Positions 8,492 through 17,900 of a stretch of 31,876 nucleotides of DNA are shown in pieces. Position 1 is the first letter of the stretch, and the number at the start of each line of letters is the position of its first letter. The notes beneath the pieces were generated by a model. That model was not told the DNA's origin and did not search any database. It saw only the letters and a list, made by a program, of their open reading frames with translations. The stretch comes from DAOUBP01 sp034432655 (lineage in GTDB: Bacteria; Chloroflexota; Anaerolineae; CG2-30-64-16), in assembly GCA_034432655.1 (NCBI GenBank), contig DAOUBP010000114.1, forward strand, positions 1 through 31,876. The letters are read 5' to 3'. Position numbers and translations under genes: made by a program.

Positions 8492-11232
8492 CCGTTTTCC
8501 TCGTTCAAGAGCTGCAAGGTGACCTCGATGGTATGCAGCCGGTCAGCCGGCAGGCCTTGGATCAAAGCGCGGGACAGCCGTAACCCGTCGGAGGTGCGTT
8601 CGGCGTTCGTCGGCGTGCCGTTGATGGTCAGCGCAGCCGGACGGGCTTGCCCCGCCGGCAGGCGGCCCGGATTGCGGTAGCGCACCCGCAGCCGGCGACC
8701 GGCGAACAGTGTTTCGATCTCGGCCAGGCCGTCGGCGTTGAACTGCTCGGGCTGCAGCTGCGGCGCCAGCAGCAGGTCGCCCAGCTCCCCGCGCACGCCG
8801 TAGGCCCACTGCACCAGGGTGAGGATGTACCAGCTGGCCGAGCCGGTGAGCCACGGATACATGCCCCGCCCACGCGGGCTGAAGTATTCCGGGATGCCGG
8901 GATACATGCGGCTGACAGGGAAGTCCTCGCTTTGCCGGTAGATCCCCTCCAGCGTGCGCCAGGCCGCGGCGGTCCGCCCGCGGCGGTAGAGCGCGTTGGC
9001 GAACATCACCGTCATGTGGCTGAACATGGCGCCGTTCTCCTTGTGGCCGAAGGCAAAGCCGAAAGCCCGCCCCAGGTCCAGCTTGACCTCCTTGAAATCG
9101 GTGTTGAGCCGGTAGCCGCCCACGGCCGGGGCGTACAGATAGCGGTCGGCCGCGGCCAGCGCAGCGTCCACCTGGGCTTCGTCGGCCACGCCCCCCATCA
9201 GCGTGAACACCTGGCCGGTCAGGGTCATGCGCACCCCTCCGTCCCCCATGCCCTCCACGCGGCGGCCATGATCGTCGTAATAGCCGTTGAACCAGCCCCG
9301 GCCTTCATCGTCCGGCAGCCACTCCTGGCGGCGGATGTGTGCGGCCAGCCAGTCGGCCATGCCGCGCAGGGTGGCGGCCAGTTGCCCCGGAGCCAGCCGC
9401 GCCTTGCGGCCGGACACTGCGGCGGCGACGGCAGCGAAGTAGGCCTGTAGCCGCTCCCGCTTGCGCCCCACGTCGTCCAGCGCGTCGGTCGTCAGCAGGG
9501 GCAACAGCTCCTCGGCCAGCGCCACCTCGGTCACGCCGTGGCGGGCGGCCAGCGCCTCGACCAGGTCGGCCAGTTGCCACAGGTTCCAGGCGTACATGGC
9601 CGAAAAGGCCACGCTCTCGCCGCGGTTGCGGGCCATGTCCAGGCCATCGTTCCAGTCGGCGCCTTCCAGCAGGATGAGGTTGTGCTCGCCGACGTGGTAG
9701 AAGGCGGTGAGATGCTGGATCAACAAATGCTCCAGCACCGTGCCCCGGTAGGGCGCCCGGTCGCGCGTTTGCTGCACGGTGCCTTGTTCCGGCGTCCAGC
9801 TCTCGTCTATGCGACGGCAGCGGTGCGTGTTCTGGTCTTTGAAGTAGACTTGCTCGCGCAGCAAGAAGCCCAGGTCGCCGCTCTGGTCAATGTACAGTTT
9901 GACGGTGAGCAACGGCCAGGCGCCGTGATCCATCCACACCCGGGGGATGTTGTTGCGGTCGGCCTTGAACTCGCCCGGCCGGCTGCCGATGATGGTCGCG
10001 TTGGAACCATCCAGCCGCACGCCGGCGAAATGGCCGAGCAGTGTCTCGCCCACGTCGTCCCCTTCCAGCAGCAGGATGGCGAGGATATCCTGCCAGAGGT
10101 CGCGCCAGCCCCGGCCGCCCCGGCCGTAGTCGTGGTAGGGCAGGAAGGAGTTGCCGAACAGCCGGCGCAGGGTCGGTTGCACGGCCACCCAACGCAGCCA
10201 GGCATCGAAGCGCGGGTCTGCGCTGCGCACGCGCAAGGCCGCCAGCTTGCCTTGCCAGAAATCACGAGTGCGGGCCAGCCAATGGGCGCATGGTTCGGCG
10301 CCGCCGTAGCGCGACAACAGCCCTTCCACCTGCGTTTCATCGTCCAGGATGGCGAGGATGAGCACGTAGCTCTGGGAACCGCCGGGCGCCAGCTCGACGG
10401 TCGGGAACCGGAGGCCCCCCAGCGCTTCGTAGCCCGCCACCTCAGCGCCCGCCTGGCAGGCAGGCGGCAGGTCCTGCACGATGGCCTGCGGCCAGTCCAG
10501 CGTGCCTCCTTCGCCGATGAAATCCTCCACCACGGGCCAGAAGCCGACCGGCGGCACGCCTTCGGCGGTGACGCCCAACACCGCATAGGTTGTGGTGTTG
10601 GGCTGATGCCCCCGTTCGTCGAAGGACATGGTCGGCCGGAGCACGATGCCGTGGGTGTGACAGCGCACGCGGTGGAGCAGCGAGGTGACATGGCGGTGAT
10701 CGCGCAGGTTGTCGGCCGAGCGGCCGAAAAGGGGGATGGCCGCGGTCGGCGTCAGCACCAGGGGCCGATCCCCGGTGTTGGTGAGGGTGACCTGCATCAG
10801 CTCCACCCGATCCTCGCCGGCAGGCACGAAGTTGAGCACCTCAGCCCGCAGGCCGCAGCGGCCATGGCGCCGGATGACCTTGTGCCAGAGGAAACCTGCC
10901 TCCACCGTCACCTCGTCGCCATCTTCCGTCCAGCGTTCGGCGATCTGCTGGGCGCTGTTGCCCGCCAGCGACCACGGCCCGACCCCGGCGATCTGGACCC
11001 AGAAATCGCGCGGTGAGCGGGTGTTGTGCAGGTCTTCCACCGACACCGGCAATGTCAGGAAGTGGTTCTGGTCGGACTTGATGTCGCCGTGCAGCGTGGG
11101 CGTGATGGCCGACATCATGCCGGCCTCGTTGACCAGCGGGAAGTAGAGATAGTTCGTCCGCTGCGGCGCGTCCAGACGGAACGCGCCGTCGTCGCCGATG
11201 AAGCGCCAACTGACTGTGGCTTGCTCTCTCAT
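8488..11232 (-). CDS. GH94 disaccharide phosphorylase, laminaribiose phosphorylase-like
   Basis: Protein of 914 residues with no signal peptide. It has an N-terminal beta-sandwich (about 1-300, with NEAGMMSAITPTLHGD), a helical linker and an (alpha/alpha)6 barrel. The general acid is D529 in GADWNDGLD, the conserved GH94 motif; GRGWRDLWQD (371-380) is another family signature. GH94 enzymes use inorganic phosphate to cleave beta-glucosides with inversion, giving alpha-glucose 1-phosphate. The length is closer to known laminaribiose phosphorylases (about 910) than to cellobiose (about 810) or cellodextrin (about 980) phosphorylases, and the neighbours degrade beta-1,3-glucan. Specificity for laminaribiose is therefore inferred; cellobiose remains possible. 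AGAGGG precedes the ATG by seven bases. Confidence 0.88.
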   Translation of the reverse strand: MREQATVSWRFIGDDGAFRLDAPQRTNYLYFPLVNEAGMMSAITPTLHGDIKSDQNHFLTLPVSVEDLHNTRSPRDFWVQIAGVGPWSLAGNSAQQIAERWTEDGDEVTVEAGFLWHKVIRRHGRCGLRAEVLNFVPAGEDRVELMQVTLTNTGDRPLVLTPTAAIPLFGRSADNLRDHRHVTSLLHRVRCHTHGIVLRPTMSFDERGHQPNTTTYAVLGVTAEGVPPVGFWPVVEDFIGEGGTLDWPQAIVQDLPPACQAGAEVAGYEALGGLRFPTVELAPGGSQSYVLILAILDDETQVEGLLSRYGGAEPCAHWLARTRDFWQGKLAALRVRSADPRFDAWLRWVAVQPTLRRLFGNSFLPYHDYGRGGRGWRDLWQDILAILLLEGDDVGETLLGHFAGVRLDGSNATIIGSRPGEFKADRNNIPRVWMDHGAWPLLTVKLYIDQSGDLGFLLREQVYFKDQNTHRCRRIDESWTPEQGTVQQTRDRAPYRGTVLEHLLIQHLTAFYHVGEHNLILLEGADWNDGLDMARNRGESVAFSAMYAWNLWQLADLVEALAARHGVTEVALAEELLPLLTTDALDDVGRKRERLQAYFAAVAAAVSGRKARLAPGQLAATLRGMADWLAAHIRRQEWLPDDEGRGWFNGYYDDHGRRVEGMGDGGVRMTLTGQVFTLMGGVADEAQVDAALAAADRYLYAPAVGGYRLNTDFKEVKLDLGRAFGFAFGHKENGAMFSHMTVMFANALYRRGRTAAAWRTLEGIYRQSEDFPVSRMYPGIPEYFSPRGRGMYPWLTGSASWYILTLVQWAYGVRGELGDLLLAPQLQPEQFNADGLAEIETLFAGRRLRVRYRNPGRLPAGQARPAALTINGTPTNAERTSDGLRLSRALIQGLPADRLHTIEVTLQLLNEENG

Positions 11233-11261
11233 CGTGTTCCCTCTCAGTTGATCATGATAAG

Positions 11262-11327
11262 CTCACACAAAGGCACAAAGACACGAAGGTATATGACTTT
11301 CTTGGTGTCTTTGTGTCTTTGTGTGAG
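11262..11327. repeat. Long imperfect inverted repeat between GH161 and GH94 genes
   Basis: A 27-bp arm starting CTCACACAAAGGCACAAAG (11262-11288) pairs with the arm ending TGTCTTTGTGTGAG (11301-11327) with two mismatches. It is A/C versus T/G rich and unlike the surrounding DNA. It lies in the 135-bp gap of the operon, so the hairpin would be transcribed. It may be a small dispersed element or a processing/attenuation structure. Confidence 0.6.
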
Positions 11328-11367
11328 ACCAGGTAGAGTATTCTCAGGCCAAATCCTGTGCCTCGAC

Positions 11368-14300
11368 TCACTCTAAACACAGCTCGATCCGCCGGATCTC
11401 GCCGTTGCGGACCATGGCCGCGTAGGGGGCTGGGATGACACTGCCCGGCAGGTTGAGCTGATAGCCATCGGCCATGTACAGGGTGGCGGCCGTCACCCGC
11501 GTCTCCGCCGTGAGGGGCCGGTCCTTGCGGTAGGTGACCCGGCAGCGCCCCAGGAACGTGAAGGTCAGCGTGCCGTCCTCCCGGAAGAGCCAGTCGGGCA
11601 GGGTCGGCCGGAACGCGAGGCGCAGCTCACCGTCCTGCAGGAAGAACGGCTGCGGCCCGGCCATCATCAGCACCCACATGTTCAGGAACTCCACCGCGGC
11701 GCCGGTCAGGCGGGCGACGAAGCCGCGGCCGTGCAGCGATGCGTCGGGGTGGGCGCTGCTGACGATGAACGATGAGTTCTCCAGCGGGCTGCGGCCGTAG
11801 GTCTGGGGGTCGAGGAACGGCACCAGGCCGCGGCGCATGTCGGCGAAGAACTCCTCGCGCAGCCCCGCGCGCAACGTCGCCAGCAGGTACTTGTAGGCCA
11901 TGTGCAAGAACACGGATTCGTTCTCCAGCCAGCCCGGCGTGAACGCGCGCAGCCGGCCGATCTCCGGCGAGCAGGCGGCCAGCGGCGCGTTGGTCTTGTA
12001 CATGCCCAGTACGGCGTCGAAGAGCGGGCTGGCCTTGACCCGGTTGTAGAGGTCACGGGCGCGTTGGAGATGAGGCGGCTCACCGGTGCGCGCATCTGCA
12101 TAGGTCCGCAGCGCGTGCATCGGCCCTTCCAGGAACGGCGGCAAGATGTGCTGTACGAAGCTCTTCACGCGCACAAGGGGCCGGCCGTGGTCGTCGGTCA
12201 ACGGTCGTCCGTCCGCATCCGCCAGCAATTCATAGTCGCTGATTTCGTAGGTGAAGTAGGTCGGCGGCACGCCATCGGTCAACGCCTCGGCCCTGGCGAT
12301 GCCGGCCGCGACCTTGTCACGCAACGCCTGCAGGATCGGCGCGAGGGTGGCGAAGTCAATCGTCTCCGTGCGGCCGTCGAAGCCCAGGCGGACGCGGGCG
12401 CGGTAGGCCTCGCGCGCGCTGGCCACGGCGTCCCAATAGCGGAAGTCGCGCCCCGCGTCGAACGCGGCGTGATAGGCGGTGAGCTGCGCGACCACCTGCC
12501 GCAAGAGATCGGCGAGCTCGATGGGCAGGGTGACGGCCGCAGGCATCGCGCCGGACGTGCCCGGCACTTCGGACGTGCCAGGCACTTCGGAAGTGCCTGG
12601 CACGTGCGTGGCCATGACCTCCGTCAACAGGAAATCCAGCAGTCGCAGCAGCTCATAGGTCTCGGACATAGAGGAGCCGAACAGGCCGGGCAGGCCGTTG
12701 AGCGCATCGCACCAGCCCGGCTTGTCCGCCTCCATCTCGATCCCCATGCCCTGCGGGTCGAGGGTGGCGAATTTGAGCAGCGCCAGCCCCACCAGCTTGC
12801 TGAACACGGTCGTCCGGAAGATCTCGCCCTGGCCGTGCGCGGTCCGCATCAGATTGCGCGCGGTCGGCCGCGCGGCCATGAGTTGCGCTACCTCTTTGTC
12901 CGCCACGACGGCACCGTACTGGCGCACCTTGCCCTCTGCCACCAGCACTGCTTTGCGGTCGCGCGGCTGCACGAACGCCGGGCTTTGCGCGTAGGGCACG
13001 GTCCGGGCGAAGAGCAGTTCTTCGCGGCGGTCGGGGTAGACCGTCAGGAACGCCTCCAGCAGGTCGAGGTTGTAGAACCAGTGGTCCACCCAGTACCCTT
13101 CCCCGAATTCCGCCTCGAAGTTCCAATCGGCCTGGGCCACGGCCGCCTCGATGAAAGCCTCGGGCGCCACGCTGAGGCCGATCCCCCGGTCGAACACGGC
13201 TTTCAGCAAACGGCCGGGCGTGAAGGGGCGGGAGAGCAGCGGCCGCAGGTCGTCTGGCCGGTCGGCCAGGGCCAACACGGCCGCCTGCCGCTCCGGTGGG
13301 ACGACGAACCGGCTGCCCAGGACGGTCAGCGGGTTGTAGCCATCGGCCTGGATCAGCCCCAGGAAGGCCAGCACCTCCGCGTCCTCCACCGCCGGGTTGA
13401 GCAGCACATCGCAGCGCCGGTTCTGGTTCACATCGCGATAGCTGGCGTTGCCCTGCGAGTAGAATTCGGCCGGCAGGAAGAACGCATTGTAGTCGCGCTC
13501 CAGGTCGCCATGCCGCCGGCCGTAGAGGTGATAGATGTGCCCGTCCAGCTTCACCGGCCAGCCGCCGCGCAGGATGTTGTCCAGCAAAGTCTGCCGGCAG
13601 TAAGCGTCGAAGCGCGGATCGCCGGTCTGCGTCGCAACGGCATCGGTCAGCTCCGTGGCCAGCGCCGACGCCTCGGCGCGTTTGGCGGCCACATAGGCGG
13701 GATCGGCCAGCCGGGCGCGCGCCCGGTTGATGATCGCCACATCGCTGACGTGCCCGAAGATCGCGTACAGGTCCAGGCTCTCCCCCGGCGCCAGGGTCGC
13801 GGACGCGGCGGAGAAGCCGCATGGCGTGCGGCCGACGGTCACCTGCGGCATGGCACCCAGTTCGGCCAGCGTGCGCGCCAGAAAGCGGTCGGGATAGCTG
13901 AGCGCAGTGTTCGTGCCGAAGATCACCGCCGGGTCAACGAACAGCAGGGGCGACCCTCCACGGTCGCCCTGGGCCCCGGCGGAGACACCCGCAGCCTCTC
14001 CGCGGTCGCCCTGGGCCGCAAACGCCAGGTAGAAGTGGCCCGCCTGGATCGTCGTCACCTCGGCCTCGTCGCGCACGCTCGCCTGCACGCGATAGAAGGG
14101 GACGCCGGCCTCCAGGTTAAAGACCGCCATCCATGCCTCGGCCGTGCGACCGATCTTCTTGAGCATGGTATCGTCGAGGCCATAGGGGATCACGGCCGGC
14201 AGGCCGTCCAGGATTTCCAGCAAAACGGGCTGTGCTGCGATGTTCGTGACCGCCACCTGGCGCACCAGGCCGGCGAAGCTCTCGCCCGGCAACGTGAAGT

Positions 14301-14709
14301 AGCGCACGTTGACCTGCAGGCCATGCGCGGGGCTGGCTTCCTCCAGCTCCAGCTCGTTCATCGCGATGATCATGCGCCGCGACCGGTCTTCTGCGTGCGA
14401 GGCCGGCGCCAGCGCGGAGAACGGCTCATAGTAGCGTGCTCCCGCCGCGCCGCGCACCTTGATGAAGGTGCGAAACCCGGTGTACGGCACGGTCTGATAC
14501 GCCTTGTTCGCCGGCTGGAACTCCATGATCGGCGCGTCCTTGCTCTCGACGCCGAAGCCGGCGATGGCCTGGCCCCGGTTCACGTAGAACGCCCACAGCG
14601 GAATGCCCAGCGGCCCGGCGATGCCCGGCAGGAAGCTGGCAAACGGCGGCAGTGCGTCGTAGTCTTCGATGACGAAACGATTCTGAGCGTCGAAGTGATA
14701 TCGGTTCAT
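11368..14709 (-). CDS. GH161-type beta-1,3-oligoglucan phosphorylase
   Basis: Protein of 1113 residues from ATG 14709; a GTG at 14724 is also in frame. No signal peptide, so cytoplasmic. It resembles the large GH94-related phosphorylases of GH161/GH149: an N-terminal beta-sandwich region, then the (alpha/alpha)6 barrel. The signature DKPGWCDALNGLPGLFGS contains D668, the counterpart of the GH94 general acid in WNDGLD. GH161 enzymes (for example PapP of Paenibacillus, known to sit beside a GH94 laminaribiose phosphorylase) shorten beta-1,3-oligoglucans with phosphate to glucose 1-phosphate. The neighbouring GH94 and GH16 genes support this role. Two in-frame low-complexity inserts are odd: VPGTSE repeats at 703-719, derived from a palindromic repeat, and AQGDRG repeats at 232-251. 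GH149 is the main alternative family. Confidence 0.85.
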   Translation of the reverse strand: MNRYHFDAQNRFVIEDYDALPPFASFLPGIAGPLGIPLWAFYVNRGQAIAGFGVESKDAPIMEFQPANKAYQTVPYTGFRTFIKVRGAAGARYYEPFSALAPASHAEDRSRRMIIAMNELELEEASPAHGLQVNVRYFTLPGESFAGLVRQVAVTNIAAQPVLLEILDGLPAVIPYGLDDTMLKKIGRTAEAWMAVFNLEAGVPFYRVQASVRDEAEVTTIQAGHFYLAFAAQGDRGEAAGVSAGAQGDRGGSPLLFVDPAVIFGTNTALSYPDRFLARTLAELGAMPQVTVGRTPCGFSAASATLAPGESLDLYAIFGHVSDVAIINRARARLADPAYVAAKRAEASALATELTDAVATQTGDPRFDAYCRQTLLDNILRGGWPVKLDGHIYHLYGRRHGDLERDYNAFFLPAEFYSQGNASYRDVNQNRRCDVLLNPAVEDAEVLAFLGLIQADGYNPLTVLGSRFVVPPERQAAVLALADRPDDLRPLLSRPFTPGRLLKAVFDRGIGLSVAPEAFIEAAVAQADWNFEAEFGEGYWVDHWFYNLDLLEAFLTVYPDRREELLFARTVPYAQSPAFVQPRDRKAVLVAEGKVRQYGAVVADKEVAQLMAARPTARNLMRTAHGQGEIFRTTVFSKLVGLALLKFATLDPQGMGIEMEADKPGWCDALNGLPGLFGSSMSETYELLRLLDFLLTEVMATHVPGTSEVPGTSEVPGTSGAMPAAVTLPIELADLLRQVVAQLTAYHAAFDAGRDFRYWDAVASAREAYRARVRLGFDGRTETIDFATLAPILQALRDKVAAGIARAEALTDGVPPTYFTYEISDYELLADADGRPLTDDHGRPLVRVKSFVQHILPPFLEGPMHALRTYADARTGEPPHLQRARDLYNRVKASPLFDAVLGMYKTNAPLAACSPEIGRLRAFTPGWLENESVFLHMAYKYLLATLRAGLREEFFADMRRGLVPFLDPQTYGRSPLENSSFIVSSAHPDASLHGRGFVARLTGAAVEFLNMWVLMMAGPQPFFLQDGELRLAFRPTLPDWLFREDGTLTFTFLGRCRVTYRKDRPLTAETRVTAATLYMADGYQLNLPGSVIPAPYAAMVRNGEIRRIELCLE
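12555..12605. repeat. In-frame palindromic repeat family A inside the GH161 gene, copy 1
   Basis: A perfect palindrome with 15-bp arms ACGTGCCAGGCACTT (12573-12587) and AAGTGCCTGGCACGT (12591-12605) and a CGG loop is preceded by an extra half unit, ACGTGCCCGGCACTTCGG (12555-12572). It is read in frame as three copies of VPGTS(E). The same arm sequence with two compensatory changes forms the intergenic palindrome at 24884-24916, which marks a dispersed repeat that entered a coding region. Confidence 0.8.
13947..14018. repeat. Second in-frame palindrome-derived insert in the GH161 gene
   Basis: GGGCGACC (13948-13955) pairs with GGTCGCCC (13962-13969), and the unit CGGTCGCCCTGGGCC occurs twice (13961-13975 and 14003-14017). 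Translated, these give two AQGDRG copies in a Gly/Ala-rich stretch of the N-terminal region. It looks like a small repeat inserted or duplicated without breaking the frame. Confidence 0.5.
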
Positions 14710-14735
14710 GGGTGAAAGCAACACCTCAGACGGAA

Positions 14736-14750
14736 CTTTCCGAAAACTGC
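14736..14750 (+). promoter_or_regulatory. CCGAAAACTGC motif upstream of the GH161 start
   Basis: CTTTCCGAAAACTGC lies 27 bp upstream of the GH161 ATG. It resembles the core CTCGGAAAACTRC of the direct repeats at 24792-24872, in opposite orientation. This may be a shared regulator site for the glucan operon, but the resemblance is short and could be chance. Confidence 0.25.
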
Positions 14751-14761
14751 CCTCGAGGGGC

Positions 14762-14815
14762 GAGCATCCTCAGATGCGGCGCGGCGTACTGCCCCGTTCG
14801 CATCTGAGGATGCTC
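14762..14815. repeat. Palindromic repeat family B, copy 2
   Basis: Arms GAGCATCCTCAGATGCG (14762-14778) and CGCATCTGAGGATGCTC (14799-14815) are perfect 17-bp complements with a 20-nt loop. The right arm plus flank matches the copy at 1090-1126. It lies in the 207-bp gap between the multidomain GH16 and GH161 genes. There it would form a stable hairpin in the transcript and could lower downstream expression or protect upstream mRNA. Confidence 0.65.
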
Positions 14816-14916
14816 ACTTCGTTGCAACTGTAACTCTGAAATCGAGGTATTAGCCGATCGCGGCCGTCAGCCATCAGACCGGGCTAGAGCCTCTATTCCA
14901 GGTCTTTTCTTTCCTT

Positions 14917-17900
14917 CTACTGCCGCGCGACCAGCGGCATGAATCTGATCCACAGATCAGCCAGCCGCACCTGGTCCAGGTAGAAGGTGCCGTTCGCGCC
15001 CTGGGGCAGGCGGAAGCCGTAGCCCCAGACCTCGCTCAGGGTCAGGCCGTCGTCCGGCGCGCCGGCGGGCTGCTGCGCCGCCCGGGTGAAGCTGCGGAAC
15101 GGCAGGATCACCTTGCGCCAGCCGGTGAAGTTATCGGTGAAGGTCGCAGTGAAGCGCTCGGAGGTATCGTCCGCGCCGTAGACCCGCACGTAGTCCACCT
15201 TCATCTCCTGCGGGAAGGTCAGCTGATCGCTGACTGCGCCGCCGAAGTTGCCGCCGAGCGCCAGGTTCAAGAGCAGGTAGAAGGGATGGTTGAAGACCCA
15301 TTCCCTGCCCGCCGGGATGTCCGCCGGGGTGGCGTTGTGATAGTTGATGCCGTCCACGTACCAGTGGATCTCGTCCGGCGCCCACTCGATGCTGAAGGTG
15401 TGGTAGCTGCCGGCCACGCCGCCGGGGAAGGTGTAGGCATGGCCGATGCCGTTGCCGCCGGAGTAACCGGGGCCGTGGATCGTGCCGAACACCTCGTTCG
15501 GGTTGCGGCTGACGTACTCCATGATGTCAATCTCGCCGCTCTGCGGCCAGCCGACCTGCCCGATGTTCGTGCCGAGCATCCAGAACGCGGGCCACAGGCC
15601 GGCCGGCCCGGTCGGCACCCAGATGCGCGCCTCGATCTTGCCGTACTGGAACGCCACCTTGTTCGCCGTCACCAGGCGGGCCGAGGTGTACTTGCACGGC
15701 CCGTACCAGCAGAGCTTGTCGGTGCTGGCGTCCAGCGCCTCGGCGCGGATGACCAGGTTGCCGGCGCCGTCGGTGGCGGCGTTGGCCGGATTGTAGAACT
15801 GCAGCTCGCTGTTGCCCCAGCCGGGGATGCCGTTCAGCGTGCCGTCGCCGATCTCGTGGCTCCAGACGTTGGGGTTGGGCGGCGTGCCCGCCGGATCGTT
15901 GAACTCGTCGCTCCATACCAATGGCAAAGCGGATGGCGCTGCGGCCGCCGCGGGAGCGCCCCGGTTGTCCAGCAGCTCGACGGTGACCTGCTGGCCGCTG
16001 TTGCTGCCGTAGTACCAGAAGGTCAGGCCATTCGCGCCGCGCCAGTCCTGGCCCGCGGGATAGGTCCGGGTGAAGCCGGCCGGGCCGGCGGCCGTGTCGA
16101 AGGTCGCCCGCAGCACCTGTTCGTAGGCGCCCTGGCCGGGCAGCGCCAGCGCGTCGCCCTGTGCCACTTCGACCACGCTCAACGCGACGTTGCCGGTGGT
16201 GGTGAACGGATGCCAGCCCTCGAAGTCATCCAACAGCCACGGGTCCGCAGCCTCGTTGTCCTCGATGGTCAGCACGGCCTGCCGTTGGAAGCCCAGCTCC
16301 GCGTTCACGGGGTCGGCCAGGTTCAACATGAGCGTCTTCGGGCCATCCGCCTTCAGGTCGTCCAGCGTGGCGACGGTGAAGGTCGTGCTCGTCTCGCCGG
16401 CCAAGAAGGTCAGCGTCCCGCTGACGGGCGTGTAGTCACGGTCTGGGATGGCGTAGCCTTCGGCCGTGCGATAGGTCACGGTGACGGGTTCCGTTGTACT
16501 CACGGTGAGCGACACGGTCACCACCGCGGTCGCGCCTTCGGTCACCCGGTAATCGGCCCGGGCGAACGCGACCTGTAACGGTTTGGGGGCCGTGCCCGTG
16601 TTGCCGTAGATCGCGACCTGATCCACGTAGTAGCTCTGGCTGCCCATATTGACGGAGCCGTAGCCGCCGATGGCGTAGCCGTGTACCTCGGTCAGGCCCA
16701 GGCCGTCGTTGGGCGCGTCGTTGCCGATCTCCTTGCGATGGAGATCCTTGAACGGGATCCGGATGAACTTCCAGCCGGTGAAGTTGTCCGGGATGTCAAT
16801 GCTCCAGCGCTCGGCATCATCCGTGGTCGAACCCGGCTTGCGGTTGTCCAGCAGGTCCATGAACAGCGTGCCGCCGGTGTTGTTGCCGTAGAGCCAGAAG
16901 CTGATGCCTTCGTAGGTGCTCCAGTCCTGCGGCGTCCAGGTGTCGGCCGCAGCGTTGGTGAAAGCGTGGGTGAAGCCCGCCCACTGGCCGGGGCCGATGG
17001 TCAACTCTTCCTTCAGCACCTTGTTGCCGGCCGGCAAACCGGGAACCGGCGCCGGCGGCGCATCGGTCACGGTGATCGCCGCGCTCGCACCGGGCGCGTT
17101 CCAGGTGACGAACCCGACGCCGATCTCATTTGCGTCCTGGCCGGAGGGCAGCAGGCCGTCCTCGAAGTCGTCAATGACAGTAGTGCGCACCAGCAGGCCG
17201 AAGTCGTCAAGGTAGTAGCTCTGGCTGCCCATATTGACGGAGCCGTAGCCGCCGATGGCATACCCGTGCACCTCGGTCAGGCCCAGGCCGTCGTTGGGCG
17301 CGCCGTTGCCGATCTCCTTGCGATGGAAGTCGGCCCAGGCGAACTGGAAGAACCGCCAGCCGGTGAAGTTATCGGGGATGTCCACGCTCCAGCGCTCGGC
17401 GTCATCCGTGGTTGAGCCCGGCTTGCGGTTGTCCAGCAGGTCCACGAACAGCGTGCCGCCGGTATTGTTGCCGTACAGCCAGAAGCTGACGCCGACGTAC
17501 TTGCTCCAGTCCTGCGGCGTCCACGTGTCGGCCGCGGCGTTGGTGAAGGCGTGGGTGAAGCCCGCCCACTGGCCGCTGGCGATGGTCAGGTCCTCCTTCA
17601 GCACCTTGTTGCCGGCCGGCGAACCGGGGACGGGCGCCGGCGGCGCATCGGTCACGGTGATCGCCGCGCTTGCGCCGGGCGCGTTCCAGGTGACGAACCC
17701 AACGCCGATCCCGTTGGCGTCCTGGCCGGAGGGCAGCAGGCCGTCCTCGAAGTCGTCCACGATCACCGAGTTGCCGGAGAGCACCGGCTTGTCGCTAGGC
17801 GGGATGGTGACAGTGGCCGTCGCCTTGCTGCCCAACGTGGCGCCTTCCGGCGCGGAAAGCGCGACCGTGAAGGTCTCCGCATCCTCGTCCGTCGTATCGT

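Noticed and set aside
11902..14715. Very long plus-strand open frame (937 codons) opposite the GH161 gene
   Set aside because: It is the antisense of a clearly conserved phosphorylase in high-GC DNA. Its peptide is Arg/His/Gln-rich with no recognisable domain.
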